22,200 nucleotides of DNA from Pelargonium cotyledonis (GCA_036897625.1 JAYMTA010001045.1:1-22200), one strand, 5' to 3'. Numbered from the stretch's first letter, positions 1-9,683 are shown. Made by a program: numbers and translations. Notes: generated from the letters alone by a model not told the origin.

Positions 1-167
1 AACGTGTGGATGAAAAAAAAAAAAACACTGTCACATCCAAAAACACAACCCAACGGTGAAATGGAGAATTTGAAGCAACTGGCAAGCAATTTCACACTAT
101 CCAGAAGCAGCAATGGAAGAGAAAAACGAAAATTCAACAAAAACTCACCATCACAATTTTTTAGGGG

Positions 168-379
168 ACGTGGGATCCAAATGAAATTGGACTGAAATTC
201 ATTAATGGGCACGGATCAAAAAGCAGTCCTTCTTAACGATTGGTCCGATCCATTTCATCCACTTCTTTCCCTTCTTCTGCTTCACCTTCATGTCGAGCAA
301 GAGAGAAGACGAGACAGAAACGGTGCGTTTTTGGAGCACGTGATGACGAAAAAGAAGTGAGGACGTGGCAGTCCACGTG
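168..379. promoter_or_regulatory. Cluster of ACGT / G-box motifs
   Basis: Two perfect CACGTG G-boxes are seen at 337-342 and 374-379. ACGTGGC lies at about 363-369 and ACGTGGG at about 168-174. ACGT-core elements are binding sites for bZIP and bHLH factors, and ACGTGGC is the usual ABA-responsive core. Four in about 210 bp is denser than chance suggests, so this may be a promoter. The nearest + gene starts more than 2 kb away, so the target may be a gene to the left on the - strand. That assignment is inference. Confidence 0.4.
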
Positions 380-2192
380 TGGACGGAAAATCTGACTCGG
401 ATTAAAAAATTATTATTTTATTCTCCAATATGCCATATCAGCACGACTTAACGGTTAAATGGATGGAACATGACGGCAGAGACAATCGGGGTTCATTATT
501 GTATAGTTCAGGGACCAATTCGGTCCATAGACAAATAGTAGAGTGACCATATGAATAATTAATTCTACTTTCATACAAATTTACCAAACAATATAACTTT
601 ATAAAGTTTTTATTCTCTACAAACATTTTATATGCTTTAGCTACTTCTAGAGGTCCCTGAAATGCGTTGAGGCGCAACAATTGATAATATATCTAGGGGT
701 AAAACAATTTTTCCAACGAGCTGCAAAAGCTATGTCATATCAAATCATGGTGAACTCTCATTACTAGATATGACCTCAAAGTATTAGGGATAAGCTCCAC
801 CGTCGAGAGGGGAACAATCCAAATCAACGACTAAGGCCACTAAATGAACACTCAAGGTGCAAAGATAGTCGGGAGGTTTGCCTAAAAGCATCTACTCTCA
901 AAAGAGTGAATAAAGCTCAGTGATCTGTTTAAGTTGCGAGATGTGAAAATGCGTTATTGTATAGACATTTGAATTAGACAACTGGAATATTGTCTTTAAC
1001 GGACCAGTCTGTATAATTAGTATTTACGTGATACTAATGAAAGATTTTTTTGGGGAGATTTTGGATTTGATTATGCAATTAATATGAGCAAAAGTAGGTT
1101 GGTTGGGCAATGCACATGCAAATATATGGAGTAATGGGGACAAGGATGTGTCTTGTGTGGTTGATAGTTTGCTCATGTTTTGTGATTTCACTTCACAAGA
1201 TAAGAAAGGAATGTTGTGTTGTGTGGTGTGGTGGTTGGATCTTTTTCATTTCCATGAGTGAATTGAATGTGCTTGTTTCGAAGGCCTTGGTGTCATGGTT
1301 GGTTTGATTTGGTTTTAGTTTAGAAAGTGAAAGGTCAACATTTGTTCACATGACATGTCCATTAGGGTTTCATGTTTCATGGTCTTTGCTTTTACCATTC
1401 ATGTCTACAAAATAGTAGCACAATAAGTAAAGGTTTAATCATTTTAGTGATATCAATTGAGGCGACAACTCAGTATTTTAAAAAGTGTTAAATCTTTACC
1501 ATTATTTAGAAAAAAATAAAAATAATAAAATAGCTCTTGAAAAAATATATGGCAATTTGGATATGGGTTTAAAACGGACTGGTCTAAGAAGCGCTATTAT
1601 TTTGCAAGTTGCTCAACAAACATGTAATCATTTTTATTTTGCATGCCCATATGAGATTGCTCCGATTTTGGGATATTTTACTTGCAAAATGAGTCATGGC
1701 TCGTGAGCTATCGACATATCACTAACTTGACACTATAATATTGAAATCCAGTCAACAAAAATTGATCCAACAAAAAAATTTGTGAGTGTTTTCGTGCATC
1801 CTATTCAAGCCCGATCATGGTATATAGAGATATTTTTACGACATGGTTGTGTTCGGTACGAGAAACATCTTTAAGTCATACCACACTCGAATTAATTTAC
1901 ATTCGAGTCAGGAATGATCACAATAACGACAAATCTCTGTCAACAAAATTTTAACATAATTCTATTCTCTGAACTTGAAATCTCACGTTAAATTGAAACA
2001 ACTCTGTACTAGTTAACTATACGAATTGTATCCTATTAGACATTTCTATAACCTTTTGAAGTTAAAAAGCCTGAAGGGTTAGCTGCAGCCTCAAATTCTG
2101 AGAAAATCATCGTTTTAGTCCTTATATATTTTAAATAACTCATTAACTCATTGAATTTAACCACTTTGAGTCAAATGACTCTATCTCCCTAG

Positions 2193-2317
2193 TTTAACTT
2201 AACTTGTCATTAACTCCGATGACGTGATACTGACGTCCCATTTGAAGAATTAAATATTAATTAAATAATTTAATTTGGGACGCCATATTATTAGAGTCAA
2301 CTGTCAGTTAAGTCAAA
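2193..2317. repeat. Imperfect hairpin, MITE-like remnant
   Basis: The left arm starts TTTAACTTAACTTGTCA at 2193. The right arm, read on the - strand from 2317, starts TTTGACTTAACTGACAG. The arms also share GACGTCCCA / GGCGTCCCA further in, and the centre is an AT-rich palindrome built on ATTAAATATTAATTAAAT. This is a foldback structure of about 125 bp, probably the core of a longer decayed repeat (about 2090-2345). No clear target-site duplication is visible, so the family is unknown. Confidence 0.5.
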
Positions 2318-2400
2318 TTAACAACAAGAACTAAATTGAGCTCATGATTTATCAAAAACAAATAAAACAAAACTAGGCCTTGAGTAATAACGTTAATATA

Positions 2401-2493
2401 TGGGCCTGGCTCAATAACGAATGTTAATGGATCATTCGGCCCAATCAGAATCTAGCCCAACCCAAAATCAGAATAGGTTAATAGTGACGTGGT
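2401..2493 (+). promoter_or_regulatory. Candidate GluTRBP promoter with site II elements
   Basis: Three copies of the TGGGCY 'site II' motif, a TCP-factor site common in housekeeping and organelle-protein promoters, are seen: TGGGCC at 2401-2406, GGCCCA at 2438-2443 and AGCCCA at 2454-2459. A TGACGTGG motif (as-1/ACGT type) lies at 2485-2492. The block sits 220-315 bp before the GluTRBP start codon. No convincing TATA box was seen apart from an AT-rich 'taatatat' just upstream of 2401. The transcription start cannot be placed from sequence alone. Confidence 0.4.
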
Positions 2494-2715
2494 AATAACG
2501 TTGATGACCAGTTGTACAGTTGCTTTACACACGCGCGTAACACTGGATTCAAGCTCTTATCATCATCTACCTCAGCTGATCTACTGATCTTCAAGCCTAA
2601 ACTGTCAACTCTCCGATTCTTTCCTATTTCGGACTCATTGACTCTTCTCTTCCCCAAATCCTATCGCAAATCCTTTCCCAAAAATACCCTAATTGACTTC
2701 TACCCAGTTTCTGAT

Positions 2716-5606
2716 ATGCTTCTCCAGACCCAATCCCTCTCCACCCAGAACTTGATTTCTCGTCCTTCGCTCGCATTCTCGAAACCCATCACCAGAACCC
2801 AGTTTCCTCCTCTGAAATTCAACCCATTGCGCCGATCCTCTGCTCCAAGATGTTCGATTTCCGTCGTGTCGGAGCCGCCGCAGGCACAGGTCGTTAATGG
2901 GGGCAAGCCGTTCCCAGCAGAGGTCTCGAGAACAATCATGGAGTTGTCTTCTGTGGGCACGCTCTCTACATTGACCCAAGAGGGTTTGCCAGTTGGGGTT
3001 GGTATTCGGTTCGCGGTGGACCAAGAAGGGACTCCGGTTTTGTGCTTGAACCCCTCCAATGGCCGGCTCGCCGTCGACCGGAGGTCTAGTCTTCATGTTC
3101 AGGTACTGAAAATTTTGAACTTTTTTGTTTGTGACCTAAATTTGATTTGTGAAGGGGATTTAAAAATGGTGGTTGTGGTTTTGTTGATGATAGTTGGAGC
3201 AGAGTGGACTGCGGACACCGCAATGTACAATTCAAGGAAGCCTTGAGAAACCAGAAGATAGAATGATTTTGAAGGTAATGGATTCAATTTAAGCTGTGTT
3301 TTGGAGTTTGTTTGTTCTTGAGGTTGATTTCTGAACTGATAATGATTCTGCTGCATTATGGTTGGTTAATATGGGTAAAAAGAGTTGATGGTTCTAGTTT
3401 GTAAAGAAGTTTCAAGTGCAAGGAGATGGAAACTATTAAGGGATGTTATGGACCAATCATTTTTTTGTTTTTGTTTTTGACAAACTAAGGATCATTATCA
3501 AGTCATAAAATGAGGGTAGCAGAGATGATAGTTCTGGCAATTTGTGCATGTGTGCGGTGTTGAAGGTTGATCGTGTGCTATTTGGTCTCTCAAATAGTAA
3601 TCACAAATACAACACCTTTTTTAAACACGTAACACAAGCATGACTCTAAACTGGGGATGAATGTATTGTTGCAAGCCTTCTCGAGTTATTGCGATTGCCT
3701 TTTGCAGTTTGGTAATGCTCAACTCCTCATAGTTTGGTCATGCTATAGTGCATTACTAGACCATTGCGCATTGGCTCTGGCTGTTTCAGCCTTATCAAGT
3801 ACGTAAATGATACAGTAAATTTGATGATGTCATAGAGTTCCTGTGCCTTGTGTAGTAGTTGCCATGTTCAGCATTGCTTTGTGAGATTGTTTTGTGATAA
3901 GCCTTCTCGAATCTCGAGCTATAGTGACTGCCTTTTGCAGACTGGTAGGTAACTAGTTTTGTCATGCTATTGTGCATTGCAAGATCATTGTCCATTTGGC
4001 TCTAGCTGTTCCACCCTTATCGAACATGTGAATGATACAGTAAATTTGACGTGGCCATGCTTTGTATCTGTGCCTTGTATATGTATAGTGGTCACAGTGT
4101 TCAACATTGCTTTATGGAGACATAAGTCAAAATGCTGATCTACTATCTTTGGCACTTAGCTTGGCTGCTTTAGCATCTTGGTAGGAATCCCCGAGTATGT
4201 CTGATTCCTATTGCACCTAGCCTCCTATAAGAACATACAGTACATGGCTGTTTGTGCTATACATGATTGTAGGTTCTATTTCCTTAGTGAGACGTGTGGT
4301 ACATATAATCAAATGAAATAGATTGTATAGTAGCAAATAGAATTCAGGGTATTGCCGTGTTGTGTTTGTTTATTTGGTTGTTGAATGCATTTTCTCCAGC
4401 GACTTAATTCAGTATGGGAAAAGAGGTTCGGAAAAGAAGTAGATGAAGACCTTATTTATATTGTTGCTGTAGATCAGGTGCTTCAGATGGATGACTTCAT
4501 GGAGGTATGGTGTTTTTTTTTTCTTCTTCAGACATTTAGGTTCTCTCAAGCATTTAGTGTGTACAGTCTTTAACTTGACATTTACATATTTGTGATCATT
4601 TCAGGGTGGTGTATGGGTCACGTCATCGGATTATAGGCATGCGAACCCTGATCCACTCAAAGACTTTGCTGAAAAGCTTGTGGATGAGATAAACACCAAT
4701 AACATGGAAGACGTACTTCGCTTTTGCAACATCTACGCTGACTTGGATTTCCAGGTATGCTCCTCTTTGTGTATCTTAATTAGTTATTTTTAATGCTCAA
4801 AATTTCATTTGAATGTCATGCCATGAACACAATATTTTTTCACTTCTGTTGAAAAAAATGCTATCTTACCCTAATTATATAGTAAAGCCCGTGACATTCA
4901 ATTGACAGTATAATTTCTTTATTTTACGTAATTATTATAAGATAACGCAATCCACATTGAACTATAAGCTTTGGGGTAATTTGTGCTTTGAAGTTTCACA
5001 TTATCCTTTATGGTCTATTTGGATTCTTGTATTTGATTTGAAATCCTGAATGTGAACCAAACCTAATGTCTGTATACACAAAGAATTTGGATTTGGATTT
5101 AGATTTGTCTCAAATCCAATAGGATTCAAAACATATATAAAATACGATTCTTACATTGTCATTTGAAATTTGAAATTTTATGGTTTCGTGAACATTATAT
5201 TTGTATTTGATATATTACATTTCAAATCAAATTCAAGAATCCAAATGCAACTTTTATTTTCATTCTAAGAAAACACGCTTCATTTGTTTATGTAGCATAT
5301 ATACATCTAAAAGAACAATGAACCCATGCACCCTGAGATTGAATTGTCATTCTCATCAGTTTGCTCTTGGCCTGGCAGGTATTGGAAGCGAAGATGATAT
5401 GGGTTGATCGGTTAGGGTTCGACATGCGTCTCTGCTCACCTGGAAGCGGTGTGTTTGAGGTTAGAATTCCTTTCCCCAGAGAAGTAACAAATGAGAAGGG
5501 TGCAAGATCGTCTTTCAATTGCATGTCCCAACTTGCATGGGAGATTGAGAAAAACTACCAAGCTCCCAATTTTGTTAAAGTTAGGCAATTGAAGCAGATC
5601 AGTTAG
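2716..5606 (+). CDS. GLUTRBP: Glutamyl-tRNA reductase-binding protein, chloroplastic
   Basis: This is a plastid protein of the FMN-binding split-barrel fold. In Arabidopsis (At3g21200, also called PGR7) it binds glutamyl-tRNA reductase, the first committed enzyme of tetrapyrrole synthesis. Five exons join in frame with GT-AG introns: 2716-3102, 3194-3274, 4400-4504, 4605-4754 and 5379-5606. They give 316 aa, close to the remembered Arabidopsis length of about 317. Residues 1 to about 50 are Ser/Pro/Arg-rich with few acidic residues, like a transit peptide. The conserved core starts near residue 66 (FPAEVSRTIMELSSVGTLST). Later blocks are IYIVAVDQVLQMDDFME (exon 3), NNMEDVLRFCN (exon 4) and MIWVDRLGFDMR (exon 5). 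The frame is open back to 2512, but 2716 is the first in-frame ATG. An out-of-frame ATG at 2504 opens a short uORF if it is transcribed. The 3' end faces the UGT gene. Confidence 0.93.
3673..4125 (+). repeat. Diverged tandem duplication inside GluTRBP intron 2
   Basis: Two direct copies of about 225-230 bp lie in intron 2 (3275-4399). Copy A begins AAGCCTTCTCGA at 3673 and copy B begins with the same 12 bases at 3899. Shared blocks in the same order include 'tgccttttgcag', 'gtcatgctat', 'gcattg', 'ttggctct', 'ccttatc', 'atgatacagtaaatttga', 'ctgtgccttgt' and 'cattgcttt'. Many substitutions and small indels separate them, so the duplication is not recent. No coding capacity is evident. Confidence 0.75.
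5017..5246. mobile_element. MITE-like element in GluTRBP intron 4
   Basis: The ends are 28-bp terminal inverted repeats that match at 27 positions by eye. The left TIR is 5017-5044, starting ATTTGGATTCTTG. The right TIR is 5219-5246, ending CAAGAATCCAAAT. The element is 230 bp, AT-rich, has no open frame, and holds internal repeats of 'ggattt(g/a)'. It lies within intron 4 (4755-5378), away from both splice sites. The size, TIRs and lack of coding capacity fit a non-autonomous DNA transposon. No target-site duplication was recognised, so the superfamily is not assigned. Confidence 0.7.
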
Positions 5607-5730
5607 GCACGAAACTAACATATGAATCACACTTTCATTTTTTTTCAGGGCCTATTAGGCCTTGCATCGACTATGTAAACGAATTTTACTAGTTCTATAA
5701 TCTATTGAGAATATTTTGGTCTGCATCTGT

Positions 5731-7212
5731 TTAATTATTGTGAGAATGTGCGAGGAGACTCTGTATGAGCTGGTCCAATTTGGTATCAGAAGAACCTCCT
5801 TTCTTCACAGCTTGTCTTGCCCATCTCCCTATCTCTTTCGCCTTGTCTCTAGCCTTCCGTCCTACATCTCCTCCCATCATTTCCTTGACCTTTTCCCGAA
5901 CCGTTTCACGCCCTATTAATAATCTCTCAATCTTATTATCATTGGTACTATGGAACTGTGGAGGGATCATTAAGCCAGCCTCAAAACTCTTCCACACCAC
6001 CCTAGCATTTAGTGGCTGGTCTGCCCCTAGAGGCCACCCCAAAACTGGCACTCCCATTGACAAGCTCTCCATAACCGAGTTCCACCCACAGTGACTCAAG
6101 AACGCGCCTGTTGCCGGGTGGCTCAGGATCCTATGCTGATCCACCCAGTTTCTTACCACCAATCCTATCTCCTCCCTTCTCTCCGGGACCCATGTTGTTG
6201 ACCTCGCTACGAAAACAAATGGATGTCCAGAATCCTCCAGCCCACGAGCTATCTCCTCTATTTGCTTGTCACTCAAGTTAGCTTCTGAACCAAATGATAC
6301 ATAGATCACAGAGTCAGAGCCAGCTTCAGCTAGCTTATTGTCTAGCCATTGGATGTAGTATGGTGTAACATCTGACGGTTGATCTTGATCATAGTTTTGA
6401 CGATGGAGGTGAAATGGACCTAGACACCAAACCTGATTGCCTTTGTAGAAAGATTGAAGAGCTGGGACGTATTGGCCTTCGAGCTCTTCGAAGCTGTTGA
6501 TGATGACTCCACAGCTATTGGCATCGGCTTCTCCCATGGGACCCATGGTAGGGGAGAGGTTGTGTGGATCCTGCTGGAGGACACTATCAAAGAAGTCGGA
6601 TTTTGCGAAAGAATAGGGAAGTGAAGGCAAAATTCCAGGCAAGTCTATTGTTATAGGTTCTTGGAAAGATGCTTCGAAAATGGAAGGAGAATGATGCAAG
6701 AAAGTGGTCCTAAGGATTGTCATAGGGAGCAATCCTCCGACGTGGAACCCAATTCTAGGGATGCCAAAGGAGCGACAAACATCGAGGGTCCAATAAAGGA
6801 TGATGTCGGAGATGACACATATGGGGAGAGAGCCGGAGGCAGATATTTCTTGGAGGAGAGCATGGAAGGGTTGGCGGAGCAATGGGGTGGCGAACATGAA
6901 AGGTAGCAGCATGTCCCGGGAGGGAAGGTCGTTGGTGTTTTCGCAGCCTTCAGGCAAGCCTGATGCAGCGGATGAGGGAAAGGGAATGATGGATAGAGAG
7001 ATTTGCGTATAACGAATAAGAGAAGGGATTCGGGAGAGGACGAAAGGAGCATTCTTCGGAGTGGCGACTATGGATACTTCTATTCCACGACTTGCAAAAG
7101 CTATGGATAAGTCTACGAGAGGAATGATGTGACCTTGAGCCATGTAGGGGAAGAGCACTACGCGTGGCTGCGTTCGTGTAATTTTAGACGAAGATGATGA
7201 AGAAATAGCCAT
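5731..7212 (-). CDS. UDP-glycosyltransferase (family 1, UGT90-like)
   Basis: This intronless gene encodes a 493-aa GT1 enzyme that would transfer sugar from a UDP-sugar to a small-molecule acceptor, probably in the cytosol. The N-terminal domain shows FPYMAQGHIIP, with the expected catalytic His at residue 28, and its partner Asp at 136 (VISDIILYW). The PSPG box is exactly 44 residues, Trp356 to Gln399, with HCGWNS and the final Asp398-Gln399. That pattern usually favours UDP-glucose, but donor choice cannot be proved from it. WVDQ at the start of the PSPG box, where most families have WAPQ, and the following QPLNA resemble UGT90. The linker just before the box (about residues 336-355) is shorter than usual. 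The frame is open upstream to 7281, but 7212 is the first in-frame ATG. The acceptor is unknown. Confidence 0.92.
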   Translation of the reverse strand: MAISSSSSSKITRTQPRVVLFPYMAQGHIIPLVDLSIAFASRGIEVSIVATPKNAPFVLSRIPSLIRYTQISLSIIPFPSSAASGLPEGCENTNDLPSRDMLLPFMFATPLLRQPFHALLQEISASGSLPICVISDIILYWTLDVCRSFGIPRIGFHVGGLLPMTILRTTFLHHSPSIFEASFQEPITIDLPGILPSLPYSFAKSDFFDSVLQQDPHNLSPTMGPMGEADANSCGVIINSFEELEGQYVPALQSFYKGNQVWCLGPFHLHRQNYDQDQPSDVTPYYIQWLDNKLAEAGSDSVIYVSFGSEANLSDKQIEEIARGLEDSGHPFVFVARSTTWVPERREEIGLVVRNWVDQHRILSHPATGAFLSHCGWNSVMESLSMGVPVLGWPLGADQPLNARVVWKSFEAGLMIPPQFHSTNDNKIERLLIGRETVREKVKEMMGGDVGRKARDKAKEIGRWARQAVKKGGSSDTKLDQLIQSLLAHSHNN

Positions 7213-7691
7213 AATTCGGAGGGACAATCGTTGTATGTATTGTATTTGTGTTTCTTTGTTGGTATGTTTTGAGTTGTGCAATGCATGAAAGAAAATGAAT
7301 TGTATATGTAATTTTGGTGGGTTGGATATGGGTGAATGGTACGTACACTACTCTTATGCTACTACTACTCTCAATCCGCATGACCTAAACTATGTAGATG
7401 CACCATGCTAGTTACATGAATTTTGGGTCGGTTCGCATATTCTCTATAGTTACGTTTGATTGTCTCGTAGGAAAAAAAGAATATCGTTTTCCCTAATAGA
7501 CTAATGGGTCAAAATCAACTCTCAATTTAACTCTTGCGTAAGTTCTTAACGACCTAACTTGTTAACCAAACTTCACCGTTCGGAATGATACATTTTATCA
7601 GAATACCCATTTGAGGCTATTCTAGAAGACATGTCTAAGAAGCCTAAAAACATCACAAAATAATTACAAATGCTATAATCTACCAAGTTGC

Positions 7692-9683
7692 TCATGTGAC
7701 AGTTAGAGAGCAAAACTGGTTTGTGACAGCACTTGCAATTTTGCCCACAAAATTCACATTTGCCACAGCCTCTCTGCTGCTACCAAACTTCCTCAGCTTT
7801 GGCTGAAACAGAGTGCTCAGCATATTCTCCATCTTGTGCACACTGTACTTCACATAGTTGCTAGCCAAAGGCTCTTGCTCCACCACAATCCCAAAGCTAT
7901 GCAAGAAGCTACCATAAACTGGCACAAGACCCTTCACCACCAGCAAGCAAATCTTCTTTCTCAGCCTCTCTTCGCACACCGCCCAACCCGACTGCTTCGC
8001 GTACATCTCCTCAAATGCCTCGTTAAACGCTCTGAGCCTCTTCTTGGGCACGTCCTTTGCGTTCCCGTTCCCGCTCCCACTCCCTTTCCGACCACTACCC
8101 GGGAAGCTCAGTATCGCCACGAGCTTCCCCCAGCTCTCCCTCAGGTAGAGCGCCGCGTAGTAGTCTCTATACTGCTCGTGGGCCGCGAGCCACGAGTCTC
8201 CCATCATGTCTCCAAGGTTTTTGTTCGTGCTCTTCAGACTGCAGAAATGACTGTGGTTGTTCATCATGAAGAGGTAGGAGAGGCTCGTGCTCTCGTAGGT
8301 CTTCGACCACGCATCTAGATTGATGGAAATCTCCTTCAGGATGCTGTAGACCTGGAAGGTAATGAACCCTTCCTGGCACTTCTCATTGTTCCATATGTGA
8401 TAAATGGCCAATACTTGCTCCAGGATTGGCCTATACTTCTTTCCAAGCAAATTGTTGCAATACTCAGTGACAAAACATACCAGCCTAGGAATGCCTCCAT
8501 CCGAAGGAGGGGGGCTTCCCCTCTGCGCCTTCACTTGCTCGGGAAGCTCTAGGAAGATCTCGCAAACTCCATTCACGACGCTTCTGATCAAATCTCGCGT
8601 TAGCGTTCGGATATCCTCGCAAGCCTCACCCCCGAAAAGCTTGTTGAAGTCCAACCTGAGGTTGTTCATGACCTCAAACATGTCTAGTAGCTTCAAGAGC
8701 TTGAATGGATCTTTCTTGCATTTCGCGACTTTGTTCCCAAACTGCAAGAAAGATGGGAACCCGGATCGGGACACAATCTTGGCGAAGCAATGATTTGATG
8801 ACGATGATGATGATGATGATCCGCAGTTCTTGAAGACCTCATTGCACAGCTTGTGCTCAGGCTCAAACAGATCCTTCACAACAATCTCCAAATGCTTGAT
8901 CCACAGATCAATGTGAGCTTCTAGGCTCTTCACTTCATCAGATTCTGATACCACAATCTCTAGATACCCCAAATCAAGAGCCTCTAAGCTTTCCCTCGCG
9001 CACGTGCCCCGAGCTTCCACGTAGATGGATAGGCACTTCTCGCGCCTCCCATTAGCACTCAACATCTCGAAAATGGCTTGCAGGTCCCGAATTTCGGGTC
9101 CTGACCGCATACCATTTTGTATCAGAAGCCTCCTGAAGTGAGTTCCAAGCTTGTTGAATGCAAAACTGAGAGACCCTCCCGGGAGGCGCGAGGACTCATT
9201 AGAGTCCTTCATCTTCCGGAGGATCCTCAACGACTTGTGCACATTCAAGAGGCAAAAACCTCCGGACACCGCCTTTTTCTCCATGAATTCGGCAATGCCC
9301 TCGAGCCACTGGATGGCCAAGGCGCAATTATCAGCAAGAAACCTCAGAGACTCCTCTAGGCGCCGGACAACTGGAAGGCAAGTGGTGGGATCATCGAAAG
9401 GGCTCGAGAAAACCAAGCTCTCGAGCTCCGAAACAACAGCATAGACCTTGACAACAGCTGCAGCTGGGCCAACAGCATGATCAATGTGGTCACCAATGGT
9501 CATGAATGAGTAGTTCTCCAAATTTGGGGACTCAAAAGATGGGAGTTTTTGGAGGATTTTGTGCAAGTTTGGACCAGTCTGGTCAAGAGCTGAGGCTATA
9601 GCTTTTGATTTCTCCAAGGTATTGGCCAGGAGAGACCTGGCAGCTACAATGTTGTCAATGTTTTTGCTCTGTGTCCCAATCAT
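7692..9683 (-). CDS. EXO70: Exocyst subunit EXO70 family protein (EXO70.3 group, G or I)
   Basis: EXO70 proteins are exocyst subunits that help tether secretory vesicles to the plasma membrane. This intronless gene encodes 663 aa from the ATG at 9683. In-frame ATGs also exist at 9815 and 9869, but that stretch reads like a 5' leader and the known family start lies a similar distance before LEKSKAI. Recognisable blocks are LEKSKAIASALDQTGP (from about 23), DHIDHAVGPAAAVVKV (65-80), LEALDLGYLEI (233-243), KKDPFKLLKLLDMFEVMNNL (323-342), YLFMMNNH (470-477), GDSWLAAHEQYRDYYA (495-510) and KKRLRAFNEAFEEMY (547-561). The Exo70 C-terminal domain covers roughly 200-640. Oddities are a Ser run (289-296), a Gly/Ser-rich loop (about 528-542), and overall divergence from the strongly conserved EXO70G pattern I remember. 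Clade I is therefore possible, but unproved. Confidence 0.9.
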   Translation of the reverse strand: MIGTQSKNIDNIVAARSLLANTLEKSKAIASALDQTGPNLHKILQKLPSFESPNLENYSFMTIGDHIDHAVGPAAAVVKVYAVVSELESLVFSSPFDDPTTCLPVVRRLEESLRFLADNCALAIQWLEGIAEFMEKKAVSGGFCLLNVHKSLRILRKMKDSNESSRLPGGSLSFAFNKLGTHFRRLLIQNGMRSGPEIRDLQAIFEMLSANGRREKCLSIYVEARGTCARESLEALDLGYLEIVVSESDEVKSLEAHIDLWIKHLEIVVKDLFEPEHKLCNEVFKNCGSSSSSSSSNHCFAKIVSRSGFPSFLQFGNKVAKCKKDPFKLLKLLDMFEVMNNLRLDFNKLFGGEACEDIRTLTRDLIRSVVNGVCEIFLELPEQVKAQRGSPPPSDGGIPRLVCFVTEYCNNLLGKKYRPILEQVLAIYHIWNNEKCQEGFITFQVYSILKEISINLDAWSKTYESTSLSYLFMMNNHSHFCSLKSTNKNLGDMMGDSWLAAHEQYRDYYAALYLRESWGKLVAILSFPGSGRKGSGSGNGNAKDVPKKRLRAFNEAFEEMYAKQSGWAVCEERLRKKICLLVVKGLVPVYGSFLHSFGIVVEQEPLASNYVKYSVHKMENMLSTLFQPKLRKFGSSREAVANVNFVGKIASAVTNQFCSLTVT
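8797..8820 (-). repeat. GAT trinucleotide repeat coding for poly-Ser
   Basis: On + the sequence is a (GAT)n run with one GAC interruption. On - it encodes the eight-serine run (about residues 289-296) of the EXO70 protein, just before NHCF. It sits where an insert would be tolerated between helices of the Exo70 fold, and length variation among individuals is likely. Confidence 0.8.

Larger units (their letters stand above)
1..2400. other. Gene-free left flank
   Basis: No open frame here resembles a known protein. The longest frames (63-80 codons) lack family motifs and lie in AT-rich DNA. The first 420 bases are less AT-rich and carry several ACGT-core motifs, listed separately. Positions about 420-680 resemble a decayed plant intergenic repeat, with an 'acttaacggttaaatgg' block followed by 'agttcagggacca'. 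Positions about 700-2090 show nothing I can name. Positions about 2090-2345 hold an imperfect hairpin, also listed separately. A 13-base A run lies near position 12. Confidence 0.6.

Noticed and set aside
2512..2715. N-terminal extension of GluTRBP by 68 codons
   Set aside because: The frame is open but position 2512 is TTG, not ATG. The first in-frame ATG is 2716, which also gives the expected protein length.
2689..3096. Open frames of 119 and 135 codons antisense to GluTRBP exon 1
   Set aside because: They mirror a GC-rich coding exon and show no protein-family motif.
5649..5661. GGCCTATTAGGCC as a transcription terminator hairpin
   Set aside because: Plant polymerase II genes do not end at intrinsic hairpins. 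It is kept only as a note on the shared 3' region.
7435..7442. P1BS-type phosphate-response motif GCATATTC upstream of the UGT gene
   Set aside because: This short palindromic pattern is expected several times by chance in 22 kb, and no second copy was seen nearby.
7836..8318. 160-codon open frame antisense to EXO70
   Set aside because: It is a shadow of the EXO70 coding strand with no family motifs.
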